Below, piece by piece: positions 1 to 8,743 of a DNA stretch of 64,000 bases. Position 1 is the stretch's first letter. Every line of letters begins with the position of its first letter. Made by a program: the position numbers and the translations under genes. Under the pieces are notes generated by a model that did not search any database, was not told where the DNA came from, and saw only the letters and a program-made list of their open reading frames with translations. Source of the stretch: Labilibacter marinus (GTDB taxonomy: Bacteria > Bacteroidota > Bacteroidia > Bacteroidales > Marinilabiliaceae); the NCBI RefSeq assembly GCF_001659685.2, contig NZ_LXYE02000001.1, positions 248,001-312,000 on the forward strand. The letters run 5' to 3'.

Positions 1-211
1 TATTTACGTATTTAAAATGTTCAATAGCTTCAAGTCCGCTTATGTCAGGCATGTTTATTTCCATTAAAATAAAGCGAAGCATTTTTTCTAATGCTACAGT
101 AATTCTTAGGCCCTCAAAAACATCCTTTGCTATTAGCGTTTCTCCATTTTCGGATAAAACAAGTTGTGCAATAAGCGCATCGCTTGCATTACTTTCAATA
201 ATTAGAATCAT
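1..211 (-). CDS. Response-regulator receiver domain, partial (cut by window edge)
   Basis: The reading frame opens at 211 and runs off the window. The product begins MILIIESNASDALIAQL and continues to LMEINMPDISGLEAIEHF, the fold signature of a CheY-like receiver domain. In the usual LMDxxMP motif the phospho-accepting Asp is Glu here, and the usual N-terminal acidic pair (DD/ED) is reduced to ES. It may therefore act as an unphosphorylated or constitutively 'on' receiver. The rest of the protein lies outside the window, so the output domain is unknown. Confidence 0.7.
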   Translation of the reverse strand, partial: MILIIESNASDALIAQLVLSENGETLIAKDVFEGLRITVALEKMLRFILMEINMPDISGLEAIEHFKYVN

Positions 212-295
212 ATTTTAATGATTAAGAAATTTTTTATGGATCTTATTATCTATGGGGCGACAACTTTCTTTATGTTCAAACGAAGCTAGAATAGT

Positions 296-329
296 AAAAC
301 ATCCCTTAAATCAGTTGTTTTAAGGGATG
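296..329 (-). terminator. Rho-independent terminator after the ATP-grasp/M20 gene
   Basis: An 11-bp perfect inverted repeat (CATCCCTTAAA at 300-310, TTTAAGGGATG at 319-329) with an 8-nt loop is followed on the minus strand by a short T run. It sits about 10 bp beyond the stop of the gene ending at 340 and probably ends that operon. Confidence 0.7.
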
Positions 330-339
330 AGTGAAATAT

Positions 340-2487
340 TTAGATTTTCTCATTCAGTAGAAGAGCCAAGAGCAAAGCCCTATCAGTTATACTGCTTCGG
401 TATATAAATTCAGCCCATTTTTTATCGTAACCTCCAGTAGGGCCCAGACCATCAATTTTAGGACATGCTTTTGTAATATTGCATATGTTTGAAGAGCTCC
501 AACGATGTTCTTTTTTTATACTTACATCTGTTGCCTTCGATAGTTTTTTTAATACATTAAAAACTTTCAGGCTGTCCTCTGATTCAGGCATCGGAATCCT
601 TGAAATTCCACCTTGCAACTGGCTACTATATAGTTTGCTCTGAGCTCTGTTTGGGGTTACAAGCTTATTTACTTTTGCATCTATGGTATCATATTCTTCC
701 TTGTTGTTAAAACGCACACTTATTTTGGAAGAACCACTAGCAAATCCTTTAAAGATATTAGACTTAAAATTGGTATTGTATGGAGCCAAAACAACTTCTG
801 GATTATTCTTTGAAATATCTACTATTGATGCCAAGGTTTTATAAAAATGAGCCGATACTTTGGCTACATTCTCAGCAGTATTGGCGGTTAGTTTTACATC
901 ATAAATATAATTTGCCGAACCTGAACGACTAGTAATAACGCTGCCTTGTTCATTACCTCCATGTAAAGCTATAATCCTTTTGGCTTTTAACGCTTTTACA
1001 TTTAATATCTCTTTCGAATATTTCCCTCCAATATTGGTGTCCGGAATTACTATAACTCCAATTTTAATTTTCTTTACCAAGCGACTAAATCTTAACGATT
1101 GTAAAGCCAAAATGGCTGTAATAATGCCGCCTTTATTTTCCCAAACACCAGTGCCAAAAAGTTTATGCTCTGTTGCATAAAAGGATTCTTGATCCTCTAG
1201 TTTTTGTTGGTCGTCCAACGAAAGAATCAATAACCAATCTAGTTCTTCATCGAATGAGTTAGAAAAATATACAGTATTCCCAACCTCAAGATTTGGAAAT
1301 ACTTCTTGCGTAAAACCAATGGGAGCAAGCTCTGCCTTAATTAAATTTGAGGCTTGATTAATACCGTTTACGTTACGAACATGCGTATTAATATTTACTA
1401 ATTTTTCTAATAATTTCTCTGCATGGTCAGTTCTACTTCTTATAAATGTTCTTAACCTGCTGTGTAAGGGCAATTTTTTTGTGTCTCTATTTTCTTTGGC
1501 AGTTTGTAAAGTGCCAAAGTACCTAATCGCTGCAACATCTAACATGCGATTCACTAATTTCTGATAATCATAACCTGCCACTTTAGCCGCATGAGGGTAC
1601 GAACCAGAAACACCTAAACTCGCCATTGAATTAATTTCTAGCAAGTATATATTATCGTCTTCGTCTAAACGAATATCTACCCTTGCAAAATCTCTAAGGC
1701 CTAAAGCCTTAAATGCATCAATGCTGAATTTCTGCATTTTTTCTGCAAGTTCAGGTGATATGTTGGCAGGACATACTTTTTGTCGTGGTCTTTCTTTCTT
1801 GTCATCAGCGGATTGAATGGCATCTGGGTCACCTTCAAGGTCAATTTCTAAAACAGGAAATGCTTCAATGGGGTTATTGCCCAATAATCCAACACAAAAT
1901 TCTCGCCCTCTAATAAATTGTTCTACCAGGGCTTGTTGTTGAAACTCCGTTACAATAAAATTTACCGCTTCCTTTAAATCATTCTCATTATAAACAACCT
2001 TTAGTCCAAAGGATACACTTTCCATTTTTGGTTTTACAATAACAGGGTATTGGACCGTAGAAAAATCATCTTCAGCACCATTAAACACCCAAAAACTAGG
2101 TGTTGGTAATTGATGATTCTGCCATACAATTTTTGTCATCACTTTATCTAAAGCTAAGGCGTGACCAGAAGGTGTTGAACCAACGTATGGAATACCTAGC
2201 ATCTCTAACATGGATGGTATGTGAGTATACCTACTTTCTCCTTGTATACCGTAGGCCATGTTAAATACCATACCCATTTGTTCGCCATCTATAACCCTTG
2301 GCATAAAGTGCTGCAGCCTTTCTATAATATACATATTACCATCCAAAATATGAACATTATGTCCGGCCTTTTCAAGGCTTTCAGCAACTCGTTTTACATT
2401 CGTTTCAGAATAAAACTCTTTATTCTGCATACCTAAAGTGTTGATTACACCCGTTAGGTCTTTGTTATAAATTAATGCAATTTTCAT
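340..2487 (-). CDS. ATP-grasp (D-Ala-D-Ala ligase-like) fused to a degenerate M20-peptidase-like domain
   Basis: Residues 1 to about 325 form a D-Ala-D-Ala ligase-type ATP-grasp enzyme: an N-terminal pre-ATP-grasp region, a lysine-rich ATP-binding segment (YPVIVKPKMESVSFGL) and the metal/ATP motif RVDIRLDEDDNIYLLEINSM. Residues about 345-715 resemble an M20 zinc peptidase (GTGVWENKGGIITAILAL, DGLGPTGGYDKKWAEF), but the metal ligands appear lost: the GHxD motif reads LSLDD, DxKGG reads ENKGG, the EE pair reads TN and the C-terminal His is absent. At 715 aa it is about twice the size of a normal Ddl. It is the last gene of a minus-strand operon, 9 bp after an MscS channel. It probably makes a peptide or amide bond; the substrate is unknown, and it is unlikely to be the housekeeping Ddl. 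Confidence 0.8.
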   Translation of the reverse strand: MKIALIYNKDLTGVINTLGMQNKEFYSETNVKRVAESLEKAGHNVHILDGNMYIIERLQHFMPRVIDGEQMGMVFNMAYGIQGESRYTHIPSMLEMLGIPYVGSTPSGHALALDKVMTKIVWQNHQLPTPSFWVFNGAEDDFSTVQYPVIVKPKMESVSFGLKVVYNENDLKEAVNFIVTEFQQQALVEQFIRGREFCVGLLGNNPIEAFPVLEIDLEGDPDAIQSADDKKERPRQKVCPANISPELAEKMQKFSIDAFKALGLRDFARVDIRLDEDDNIYLLEINSMASLGVSGSYPHAAKVAGYDYQKLVNRMLDVAAIRYFGTLQTAKENRDTKKLPLHSRLRTFIRSRTDHAEKLLEKLVNINTHVRNVNGINQASNLIKAELAPIGFTQEVFPNLEVGNTVYFSNSFDEELDWLLILSLDDQQKLEDQESFYATEHKLFGTGVWENKGGIITAILALQSLRFSRLVKKIKIGVIVIPDTNIGGKYSKEILNVKALKAKRIIALHGGNEQGSVITSRSGSANYIYDVKLTANTAENVAKVSAHFYKTLASIVDISKNNPEVVLAPYNTNFKSNIFKGFASGSSKISVRFNNKEEYDTIDAKVNKLVTPNRAQSKLYSSQLQGGISRIPMPESEDSLKVFNVLKKLSKATDVSIKKEHRWSSSNICNITKACPKIDGLGPTGGYDKKWAEFIYRSSITDRALLLALLLNEKI

Positions 2488-2496
2488 TTTGTATAA

Positions 2497-3342
2497 TTAA
2501 AACTCCTTCGATTTAAAATGGATATCCAATTGAGGGAATGGAATTGTTATTTCATTTTCATTAAGTCTGGCGTAAATTATTCGCCTTATATCACTCTTTA
2601 CTCTTTCTATTTCAAAAATATTTTCACTATAAAAAAGTACCTGGAAATCAATTGATGAATTGCCAAAGTCAACTAATCTTGCTTCTATTAAGTTTTTGTT
2701 ATAAATGTCGTGGTGTTCAAGTACACTTGATTCTAAAACCTTAATCACTTTTTCTATATCGCTGCTATAACTAACACCAATATTTACTTTAAATCTTGTT
2801 TTTTTAGACTGATGACTCCAGTTGATTACTTTGTTTGTGGTAATTAATGAGTTTGGTATAATTACTGTTATTTCATCTCTATTTAAACCTTTTGAGGTTC
2901 TTAGTCCAATAACCTGAACTTTTACAATGTCTGCGTCAATTTCCAAGATATCACCAATTTTTATAGAGCGTTCTGATAACAAAATGATACCTGAAATAAT
3001 ATCATTAAAGGTTTGTTGTAAGCCAAGGCCAACTCCTACCAAAAGAGCAGCAGAACCAGCTATTAGTATAGTTAGCTTAACTCCAACAGATTCTAAGAGA
3101 AATCCAATAGCAATAACCCATACTATATATTTAATAATTTGAAAAATTGCATATGAGGTTCCATCATCTAATCTTCGAACTAAACGTTTTTGACTAAGCG
3201 CCTTTTTTATGATTCTCAAAAGTATTTTGGTAATTAAAAATATAGCTATAATAATGATAAGGCTATAAACTTTAATCTGTGTTTCTCCAAAACCTAAAAG
3301 GGTAAAGTCTAATATTATTCTAAGTTTTTCAATAAAGTTCAT
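2497..3342 (-). CDS. MscS family mechanosensitive ion channel (second copy)
   Basis: The protein has N-terminal membrane helices and the pore-lining helix typical of MscS (ILIAGSAALLVGVGLGLQQ), followed by the beta domain (SIKIGDILEI) and a cytoplasmic alpha/beta cage. MscS proteins open under membrane tension and release solutes during hypo-osmotic shock. The length of 281 aa matches the small E. coli MscS class. It lies between another MscS gene (28 bp upstream) and the ATP-grasp fusion (9 bp downstream), which points to co-transcription. Confidence 0.92.
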   Translation of the reverse strand: MNFIEKLRIILDFTLLGFGETQIKVYSLIIIIAIFLITKILLRIIKKALSQKRLVRRLDDGTSYAIFQIIKYIVWVIAIGFLLESVGVKLTILIAGSAALLVGVGLGLQQTFNDIISGIILLSERSIKIGDILEIDADIVKVQVIGLRTSKGLNRDEITVIIPNSLITTNKVINWSHQSKKTRFKVNIGVSYSSDIEKVIKVLESSVLEHHDIYNKNLIEARLVDFGNSSIDFQVLFYSENIFEIERVKSDIRRIIYARLNENEITIPFPQLDIHFKSKEF

Positions 3343-3371
3343 GCTACAAGTCTTCTTTCAGATATGGCTAT

Positions 3372-4202
3372 TTATTGCGGATTAATAATTAAAGTTTGGT
3401 GCGGGTAAGGGATAGAGATATTTTGAGCTTTAAATAGCTTTGGAATACATTCATTTAAATCACATGAAATGGTAAATGCATCATCGTTATTGTTTGTCCA
3501 TACCCAAGCTCTTATGCGATAGGCATATTCTTCAATGGTAATAAGTCGTACCATTACTTTAGGAGAGCCTTTCTCTATTTGCTCTGGAGTTCTCATGTCT
3601 AAAGTTAATGAGTGGTTTTCGGTTTCCCTTTTTAATATTTCCATGGCCAAATCAACATCCGAATTAAAATCAATTCGAAACTCAATGTGTTTCTTTATCT
3701 TAACATCAGAAATAGAGCTATTAACTATTGTTTCTTCACTGATTATACCATTAGGGATAATAATCCTTCTGTTTTCATAGTCTCTGATAACGATATGACG
3801 TAGTGTTATTTCTTCAACGACACCTTTATATAGATTTCCTATGGCAATTATATCTCCAACCCTAAATGGTCGGAATATGATGATGAAAATACCACTTACT
3901 ATATTACCAAATGCCTTTTGAGCTGCAAAACCAACAATGGCAGCTAATATACCTGCACCAGCAAATAAGGCGGTGCCTATGTGTTTTAAACTAGGAACTT
4001 GTTGTACAATGTAAACGGAAACCACGATAAATAGAATAAAACCTGCGGAATTTTTTAAAAATGAAAACGAGGTCGCATCTGCCGATATTTTTTTAGCATA
4101 TTTGGTCATGATAAGCTTTATCAATTTTCTTAAGATAAAGTTAGCTATAACGGCAAGTAGTACTACGGTTACTATTTTAATTAAGGTATAATATTGTTCC
4201 AT
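3372..4202 (-). CDS. MscS family mechanosensitive ion channel (first copy)
   Basis: A 276-aa small-conductance mechanosensitive channel. Two N-terminal membrane helices precede the pore helix (LFAGAGILAAIVGFAAQKAFGNIVSG), followed by the beta domain (RPFRVGDIIAIGNLYKGVVEEITLR) and a C-terminal cage domain. It is the first gene of a probable three-gene operon with the second MscS and the ATP-grasp/M20 fusion. The two channels are clearly paralogous but diverged, so they may differ in tension threshold or solute selectivity. Confidence 0.92.
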   Translation of the reverse strand: MEQYYTLIKIVTVVLLAVIANFILRKLIKLIMTKYAKKISADATSFSFLKNSAGFILFIVVSVYIVQQVPSLKHIGTALFAGAGILAAIVGFAAQKAFGNIVSGIFIIIFRPFRVGDIIAIGNLYKGVVEEITLRHIVIRDYENRRIIIPNGIISEETIVNSSISDVKIKKHIEFRIDFNSDVDLAMEILKRETENHSLTLDMRTPEQIEKGSPKVMVRLITIEEYAYRIRAWVWTNNNDDAFTISCDLNECIPKLFKAQNISIPYPHQTLIINPQ

Positions 4203-4560
4203 ATGACTTTGAGCTGAATACTAATTGCTAAAACGATATAAGTATTCTTATTAATAAACTATGTAAATACAAGTATTTATACTTTTAGACTCAGCAAGCC
4301 AATTTGGTAACAGGAAAATGATTTATTATTTCAATTAATTTACTAGGAAGGAATTATTAAGTATAAAATCACATTTTAATAGAAGTTTTCAGTTGCTCAA
4401 AATAAAGTTTGTAGAATATAAATTAGAAGATGAAGTACTATAAGTTATATAAGGTGAGAAGTGATAATTTTTAATTCGAATGTGTATTGTAAAAGTTATA
4501 TAGGATGGATTTTTGGGGCTTTTCCTGGATCAGATTCCGGATCAATGTAGCATATACAAT

Positions 4561-4630
4561 AAAAAAGCCACTGTCAAACGTTATGACAGTGGCTTTCAAT
4601 CTTTAACCAAACCTAACCCTAAACTATGAG
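4561..4630 (-). ncRNA. Candidate small RNA of about 70 nt
   Basis: On the minus strand a consensus Bacteroidota promoter is followed by about 70 nt beginning near CTCATAGTTTAGGGTTAGG and ending in a 13-bp perfect hairpin (AAAGCCACTGTCA / TGACAGTGGCTTT, loop TAACGTT) with a T run. There is no open reading frame. Promoter, short body and terminator with no gene between them fit a free-standing small RNA. Start and end are estimated from motif spacing. It could instead be a leftover terminator with a chance promoter; similarity to the Rfam Flavo-1 RNA should be tested. Confidence 0.6.
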
Positions 4631-4636
4631 TTAATA

Positions 4637-4666
4637 CAAATATAGCAAAAGTTTTTAGAAATCCAA
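4637..4666 (-). promoter_or_regulatory. Bacteroidota-type promoter of the candidate sRNA
   Basis: On the minus strand TTG (4666-4664) lies exactly 19 nt from TATATTTG (4644-4637), matching the TTG-N19-TAnnTTTG consensus of the Bacteroidota primary sigma factor. Predicted transcription start is near 4630. Confidence 0.6.
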
Positions 4667-4783
4667 AAGAAAGGAGAAAAAAGATAACTTTATCAGTGTT
4701 TTTTCTTCTTGACTTGAATATTTTATCTCTGATATTCTCATTTATTAGGATGGTGCTTATAAACTTTAGAGGGATAAATGGTA

Positions 4784-5647
4784 TTAAAATAAACTTCTAT
4801 ATTCTTTCGGTGTTAATTCAGTTACCTTTTTAAATACACGGTTAAAGTTAGAAAGATTTTCAAAGCCCACCTGAAATGATATTTCAGCTATTTTTAATTC
4901 TACATTTTCTTTTTTTCTTAATAACTCGCACGCCTTGCTAATACGGTACTCCTGCAGAAAGTTGGAAAAGGTTTTAGCAGTATTACGTTTAAACCATAAA
5001 CTAAACCCTGTACTTGTTAAACCAGTTATAAGACAAAGATCTTTTAAATAAATACTGCTACTGTAATGCTCATTAATAAAGGTAAATACTTTACCAAGTC
5101 TGGTGTTTTCCTTGTATTCCTCTTTTTCTGTATCTAATCCAATTAACTCGTAATCTTTACTTTCATGTACAAGTTGAAGCATTTCTAGAAAGAAAAATAA
5201 TCGTTTTAATCCGGTTAGCTGAAACATTTCGTTCAATCTGATGACTATTTCTTTTTTAGTTTTGCCTATAATTTTAAGTCCATGTTTACTGTTCTCGAGT
5301 AAATGCTTAATGCCAATAAACTCAGGATAGGAGGAGATGACTGTTTTAAAAAAATCATTAGGTAATTGAACAACTATTCCTTTTACTTTTAATTGGGGTT
5401 TGTTATGGTAAAAGGCTTTATCACTTTCCCAACAATGAGCAATGAAAGGAGCTAGTAAAACCATATCTCCATCGCTAAAGTCTTCCACCTTACCACCAAC
5501 GTATCTTTTGCCATACCCTTTTTCTACGTATACTAATTCGTACTCCTTATGATAGTGAAATGGGAATGTAAAATGAGGTTCATTTTTCCTTTTTAAAATA
5601 ATGGATGAATTGGCTGGAAAAAGCACCTGTTCATTTAATATTGACAT
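4784..5647 (-). CDS. AraC family transcriptional regulator
   Basis: The N-terminal half (about 1-150) is a cupin-type ligand-sensing domain (HYHKEYELVYVEKGYGKR); the C-terminal ~100 residues contain the two helix-turn-helix motifs of the AraC family, ending with IAEISFQVGFENLSNFNRVF and ELTPKEYR. It is transcribed divergently from the GH115 - mannonate oxidoreductase - mannonate dehydratase genes and is probably their activator, sensing a sugar or uronic acid. A TACATTTG box at 5659-5652 lies so close to the ATG that the transcript may have almost no leader. Confidence 0.93.
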   Translation of the reverse strand: MSILNEQVLFPANSSIILKRKNEPHFTFPFHYHKEYELVYVEKGYGKRYVGGKVEDFSDGDMVLLAPFIAHCWESDKAFYHNKPQLKVKGIVVQLPNDFFKTVISSYPEFIGIKHLLENSKHGLKIIGKTKKEIVIRLNEMFQLTGLKRLFFFLEMLQLVHESKDYELIGLDTEKEEYKENTRLGKVFTFINEHYSSSIYLKDLCLITGLTSTGFSLWFKRNTAKTFSNFLQEYRISKACELLRKKENVELKIAEISFQVGFENLSNFNRVFKKVTELTPKEYRSLF

Positions 5648-5749
5648 TTTACAAATGTATATAATTTAATAATAGTATCACTTTTTTGAAAATAGTTATC
5701 AAAAACTAAACATTGATTTACATTCCTTTGTCTTTTAAAATTAGATCAA

Positions 5750-7828
5750 ATGAATAATAAACAAAAAGTTGTTTTGAGAAGCTTATTATATCTTATTTTG
5801 CTTCTAGTTTCTTTCTCAGATGTTTTGGCGCAAGGCTGGGATGAGCCGATTCGTGGCTCTTGGGTTTTAGATGAAAAACAATCCGATTCTACCTTTGTAT
5901 TAGTCTCCAATAATGAATTAGTAGATATTGTAGTTTCTTCTAAAGAGAAGTCGTGTGTTTTGCAAGCTGCAAAATTTCTTGCGTCAGATATCCAAAAGAT
6001 TACAGGCCAAAAACCTAATATAATAGACAAACCAGTCAAGGGTAAGAAATCAATAAGGCTTGTTACGCTGGGTAACGTTGCTGTAGGTAAAACTATTCAA
6101 AATTCGAAGTTAAAAGGGAAGTGGGAAGCACACCACATAAAAAATGAAGGCAGTACATTGTGGTTAGTAGGCTCTAATTCAAGGGGGACTGCTTTTGCTG
6201 CTTATACCCTAAGCGAACGATTGGGTATTGATCCGTTATATATTTGGACCGGGTATACACCCCAAAAAGTAAAAAAACTTGCTATTAAAAAGGTGGATCA
6301 TTTTGTGGATGAGCCTATCTTTAAATATCGTGGGTTATTTCATGATGATGAAGATATTCTTCCTAATGAACTAGACGATAGAGGATATACTGTTTTTGCT
6401 GGAGGAACTGTTGATGTTATGTGGTACAAACGTTTTTTTGAAACAGCACTTCGCCTTCGGATGAATCAGGTTGCACCATTTGTTAGAGTAAAGCGCCCAT
6501 ATGAAGTGCGTAAGATGGCCAGTGATTGGGGCTTGTTTTATAGCTCGCATCATTACGATATTTTATTGTCAAACCCTTTTGGATATAATCGCTTTGATTT
6601 GGCCAAAAAGCGGGGAGTAGAAGGTGAGTATGATTGGTCCAATAACAAGGAAGGAATTAATAAATATTGGAAATGTGGCTTAGAAGATAATAATGAGCTA
6701 GATTGTATATGGCCAGTAGGTCTTAGGGGTACAGCAGATAATCATTATACTTTCCCAGAAGGAACTTCTCAGGATGAGAAAAACAAAGTGTTTGCCCAAG
6801 CCATCGTCGATCAGGTCGATATGGCTAAAAAAGTTCTTCCCAAAGGCGTAGAACCTATTTTTCATTTCACACTGTATAACGAAATGTTAAAGGCATTTCA
6901 AGCTGGTACATTAAAGCTACCCGACGAGGTGATTCTGGTTTGGAATGATAACGGAGATGGAGAAATGCGTGCGTTGCCAAAGAATACCAGAAATCGTAAG
7001 CATGGAGTATACTATCATTTGGGATTTTACGGACGTACTACTAAACAGACTCATCATACCATAACTCCACATCGCATCGAAGAACAGTTTAGAAATATTG
7101 TAGAAGCAAATGCGACAGAGTATATGCTGCTGAATGTTTCCGATTTACGGGAGCACGTTATGAATACCCGTTTTGTGGCTGAAATATGTTGGGATGCAGA
7201 ATTAGCATTTGCAAAGGAAAATGCGGCAGATAGGTTTGTAAAATGGTGGTCAAAAGAATATTTTGGAGAAAAAGCGTCAGAAGATGTGATAGAATCTTAC
7301 CATAATTATTTTGATATCATACACTCTAACGACCAATTATGGCAGGGTGCAATGGCTTTGGATAGGGCTTTGTACTTGTTGCATTTTAGAATGGCTGGCG
7401 ACCATCATACAAAAATGAGTGCCTATAATCGAGAAGACTATAGGCAAATTCAAGCGCGTGTTGCTTGTTATGATGAAATACTACAACTTGCCAAGAAGGC
7501 CAAAACACAAATGTCGCCTCAACAGGCTGTTTTCTTTTACGAAAATGTAATACTGGGGATGTTAATTGATGCACGCCCCACCCAAGCTGCAGATATTTGT
7601 TATAAAGCATTATTAACATGGCCACAAACCGACGTTTTTCCTAAAATGAAAGAAGCTTTAGATATACTCGAAGATTTTGAGGTAGAAGTAAAACAAGCAG
7701 AAAGGCATCCATTTGAAAGTTGGTACAAAGATACATGGATACGCCGTAAAGATAGTTTTACCAATGTTCATTATTCTTATTATCAACTACAAAAGTTTTT
7801 CGAAAATTATAATCCAAGATACAAATAA
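5750..7828 (+). CDS. GH115 family alpha-glucuronidase-like glycoside hydrolase
   Basis: A secreted 692-aa protein: a Sec signal peptide (about residues 1-28, ending VSFSDVLAQ), an N-terminal alpha/beta domain (about 45-180) and a catalytic barrel from the conserved FKYRGLFHDDEDILPNE region onward. GH115 enzymes remove (4-O-methyl-)D-glucuronic acid from polysaccharide side chains. Known GH115 enzymes usually exceed 800 aa, so a C-terminal domain seems missing or shortened. The two following genes encode the steps converting fructuronate to 2-keto-3-deoxygluconate, which supports glucuronate release. The polymer attacked cannot be told from sequence. Confidence 0.85.
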   Translation: MNNKQKVVLRSLLYLILLLVSFSDVLAQGWDEPIRGSWVLDEKQSDSTFVLVSNNELVDIVVSSKEKSCVLQAAKFLASDIQKITGQKPNIIDKPVKGKKSIRLVTLGNVAVGKTIQNSKLKGKWEAHHIKNEGSTLWLVGSNSRGTAFAAYTLSERLGIDPLYIWTGYTPQKVKKLAIKKVDHFVDEPIFKYRGLFHDDEDILPNELDDRGYTVFAGGTVDVMWYKRFFETALRLRMNQVAPFVRVKRPYEVRKMASDWGLFYSSHHYDILLSNPFGYNRFDLAKKRGVEGEYDWSNNKEGINKYWKCGLEDNNELDCIWPVGLRGTADNHYTFPEGTSQDEKNKVFAQAIVDQVDMAKKVLPKGVEPIFHFTLYNEMLKAFQAGTLKLPDEVILVWNDNGDGEMRALPKNTRNRKHGVYYHLGFYGRTTKQTHHTITPHRIEEQFRNIVEANATEYMLLNVSDLREHVMNTRFVAEICWDAELAFAKENAADRFVKWWSKEYFGEKASEDVIESYHNYFDIIHSNDQLWQGAMALDRALYLLHFRMAGDHHTKMSAYNREDYRQIQARVACYDEILQLAKKAKTQMSPQQAVFFYENVILGMLIDARPTQAADICYKALLTWPQTDVFPKMKEALDILEDFEVEVKQAERHPFESWYKDTWIRRKDSFTNVHYSYYQLQKFFENYNPRYK

Positions 7829-7883
7829 GTATAAATATTAGGCTGGTAAAAATTGAAGTCAGATAATAATAAATTGATAATAA

Positions 7884-8690
7884 ATGTTTGAATTAAAAAA
7901 TAAAGTAGCTGTGGTCACTGGAGGAGGTGGTGTATTAGGTGGGAGTATAGCTAGAAGCTTGGTTGAAGCTGGAGTGAAAGTGGCAGTATTAGATATTCGT
8001 AAAGAAAATGTCGATAAGCGAGTGGCTGAATTACAATCAATGGGAGGGGAAGTTGTAGGTTTTGAGTGTAATGTTTTGAGTGTGGATGATCTTAAACAAA
8101 ACCGTCAATTGATAACAAATAAGTGGGGAAGAGTAGATATACTGATTAATGCGGCAGGTGGAAATATGCCTGGTGCTACTTTAACCGAAGAGCAGACTGT
8201 CTTTGATATGAAGATAGAAGACTTTCAAATGGTAAATGATTTAAACATGAATGGTACGGTTTATCCTTCTTTAGTTTTTGGAGAAATCATGGCTTCGCAA
8301 GGACAAGGAAGCATTATTACCATTTCATCGATGGCTACATATTCGGCTATCACCCGTGTTCCAGGTTATTCTACGGCCAAAACGGCCATTAATATTTTTA
8401 CACAATGGCTGGCGATGGAAATGGCCACTAAATTCAGTGAAAAGATAAGAGTAAATGCCATAGCTCCCGGTTTCTTTATCGGTGATCAAAATCGAAAAGT
8501 ACTCATTAACGAGGATGGATCTTACACGGATCGTAGCAAAAAAGTACTAGCTCGTACACCTATGGGGCGTTTTGGAGATATTAGAGAGCTTAATGGTGCG
8601 GTTCAATTTTTATGTTCTGAAGCTGCTTCGTTTATAACTGGAGTCATACTTCCTGTTGATGGTGGATTTAGTTCCTTCTCGGGAGTTTAA
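7884..8690 (+). CDS. SDR family D-mannonate oxidoreductase (fructuronate reductase)
   Basis: A 268-aa short-chain dehydrogenase/reductase with the NAD(P)-binding motif TGGGGVLGGSIA near the N-terminus and the catalytic Ser...YxxxK set (SSMATYSAITRVPGYSTAK). Together with the mannonate dehydratase 53 bp downstream it is best read as the SDR-type D-mannonate oxidoreductase, reducing D-fructuronate to D-mannonate in glucuronate catabolism. It is not homologous to the long-chain E. coli UxuB. Substrate assignment rests mainly on gene context. Confidence 0.8.
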   Translation: MFELKNKVAVVTGGGGVLGGSIARSLVEAGVKVAVLDIRKENVDKRVAELQSMGGEVVGFECNVLSVDDLKQNRQLITNKWGRVDILINAAGGNMPGATLTEEQTVFDMKIEDFQMVNDLNMNGTVYPSLVFGEIMASQGQGSIITISSMATYSAITRVPGYSTAKTAINIFTQWLAMEMATKFSEKIRVNAIAPGFFIGDQNRKVLINEDGSYTDRSKKVLARTPMGRFGDIRELNGAVQFLCSEAASFITGVILPVDGGFSSFSGV

Positions 8691-8743
8691 TATTTGAATG
8701 AAGTTTTTATTGTGCTTGGCGGTTAACGCCATGAAGTAATAAT

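Noticed and set aside
340-2487. Housekeeping D-Ala-D-Ala ligase (ddl)
   Set aside because: The protein is about twice the usual length, is fused to an M20-like domain, and lies with MscS genes instead of cell-wall genes.
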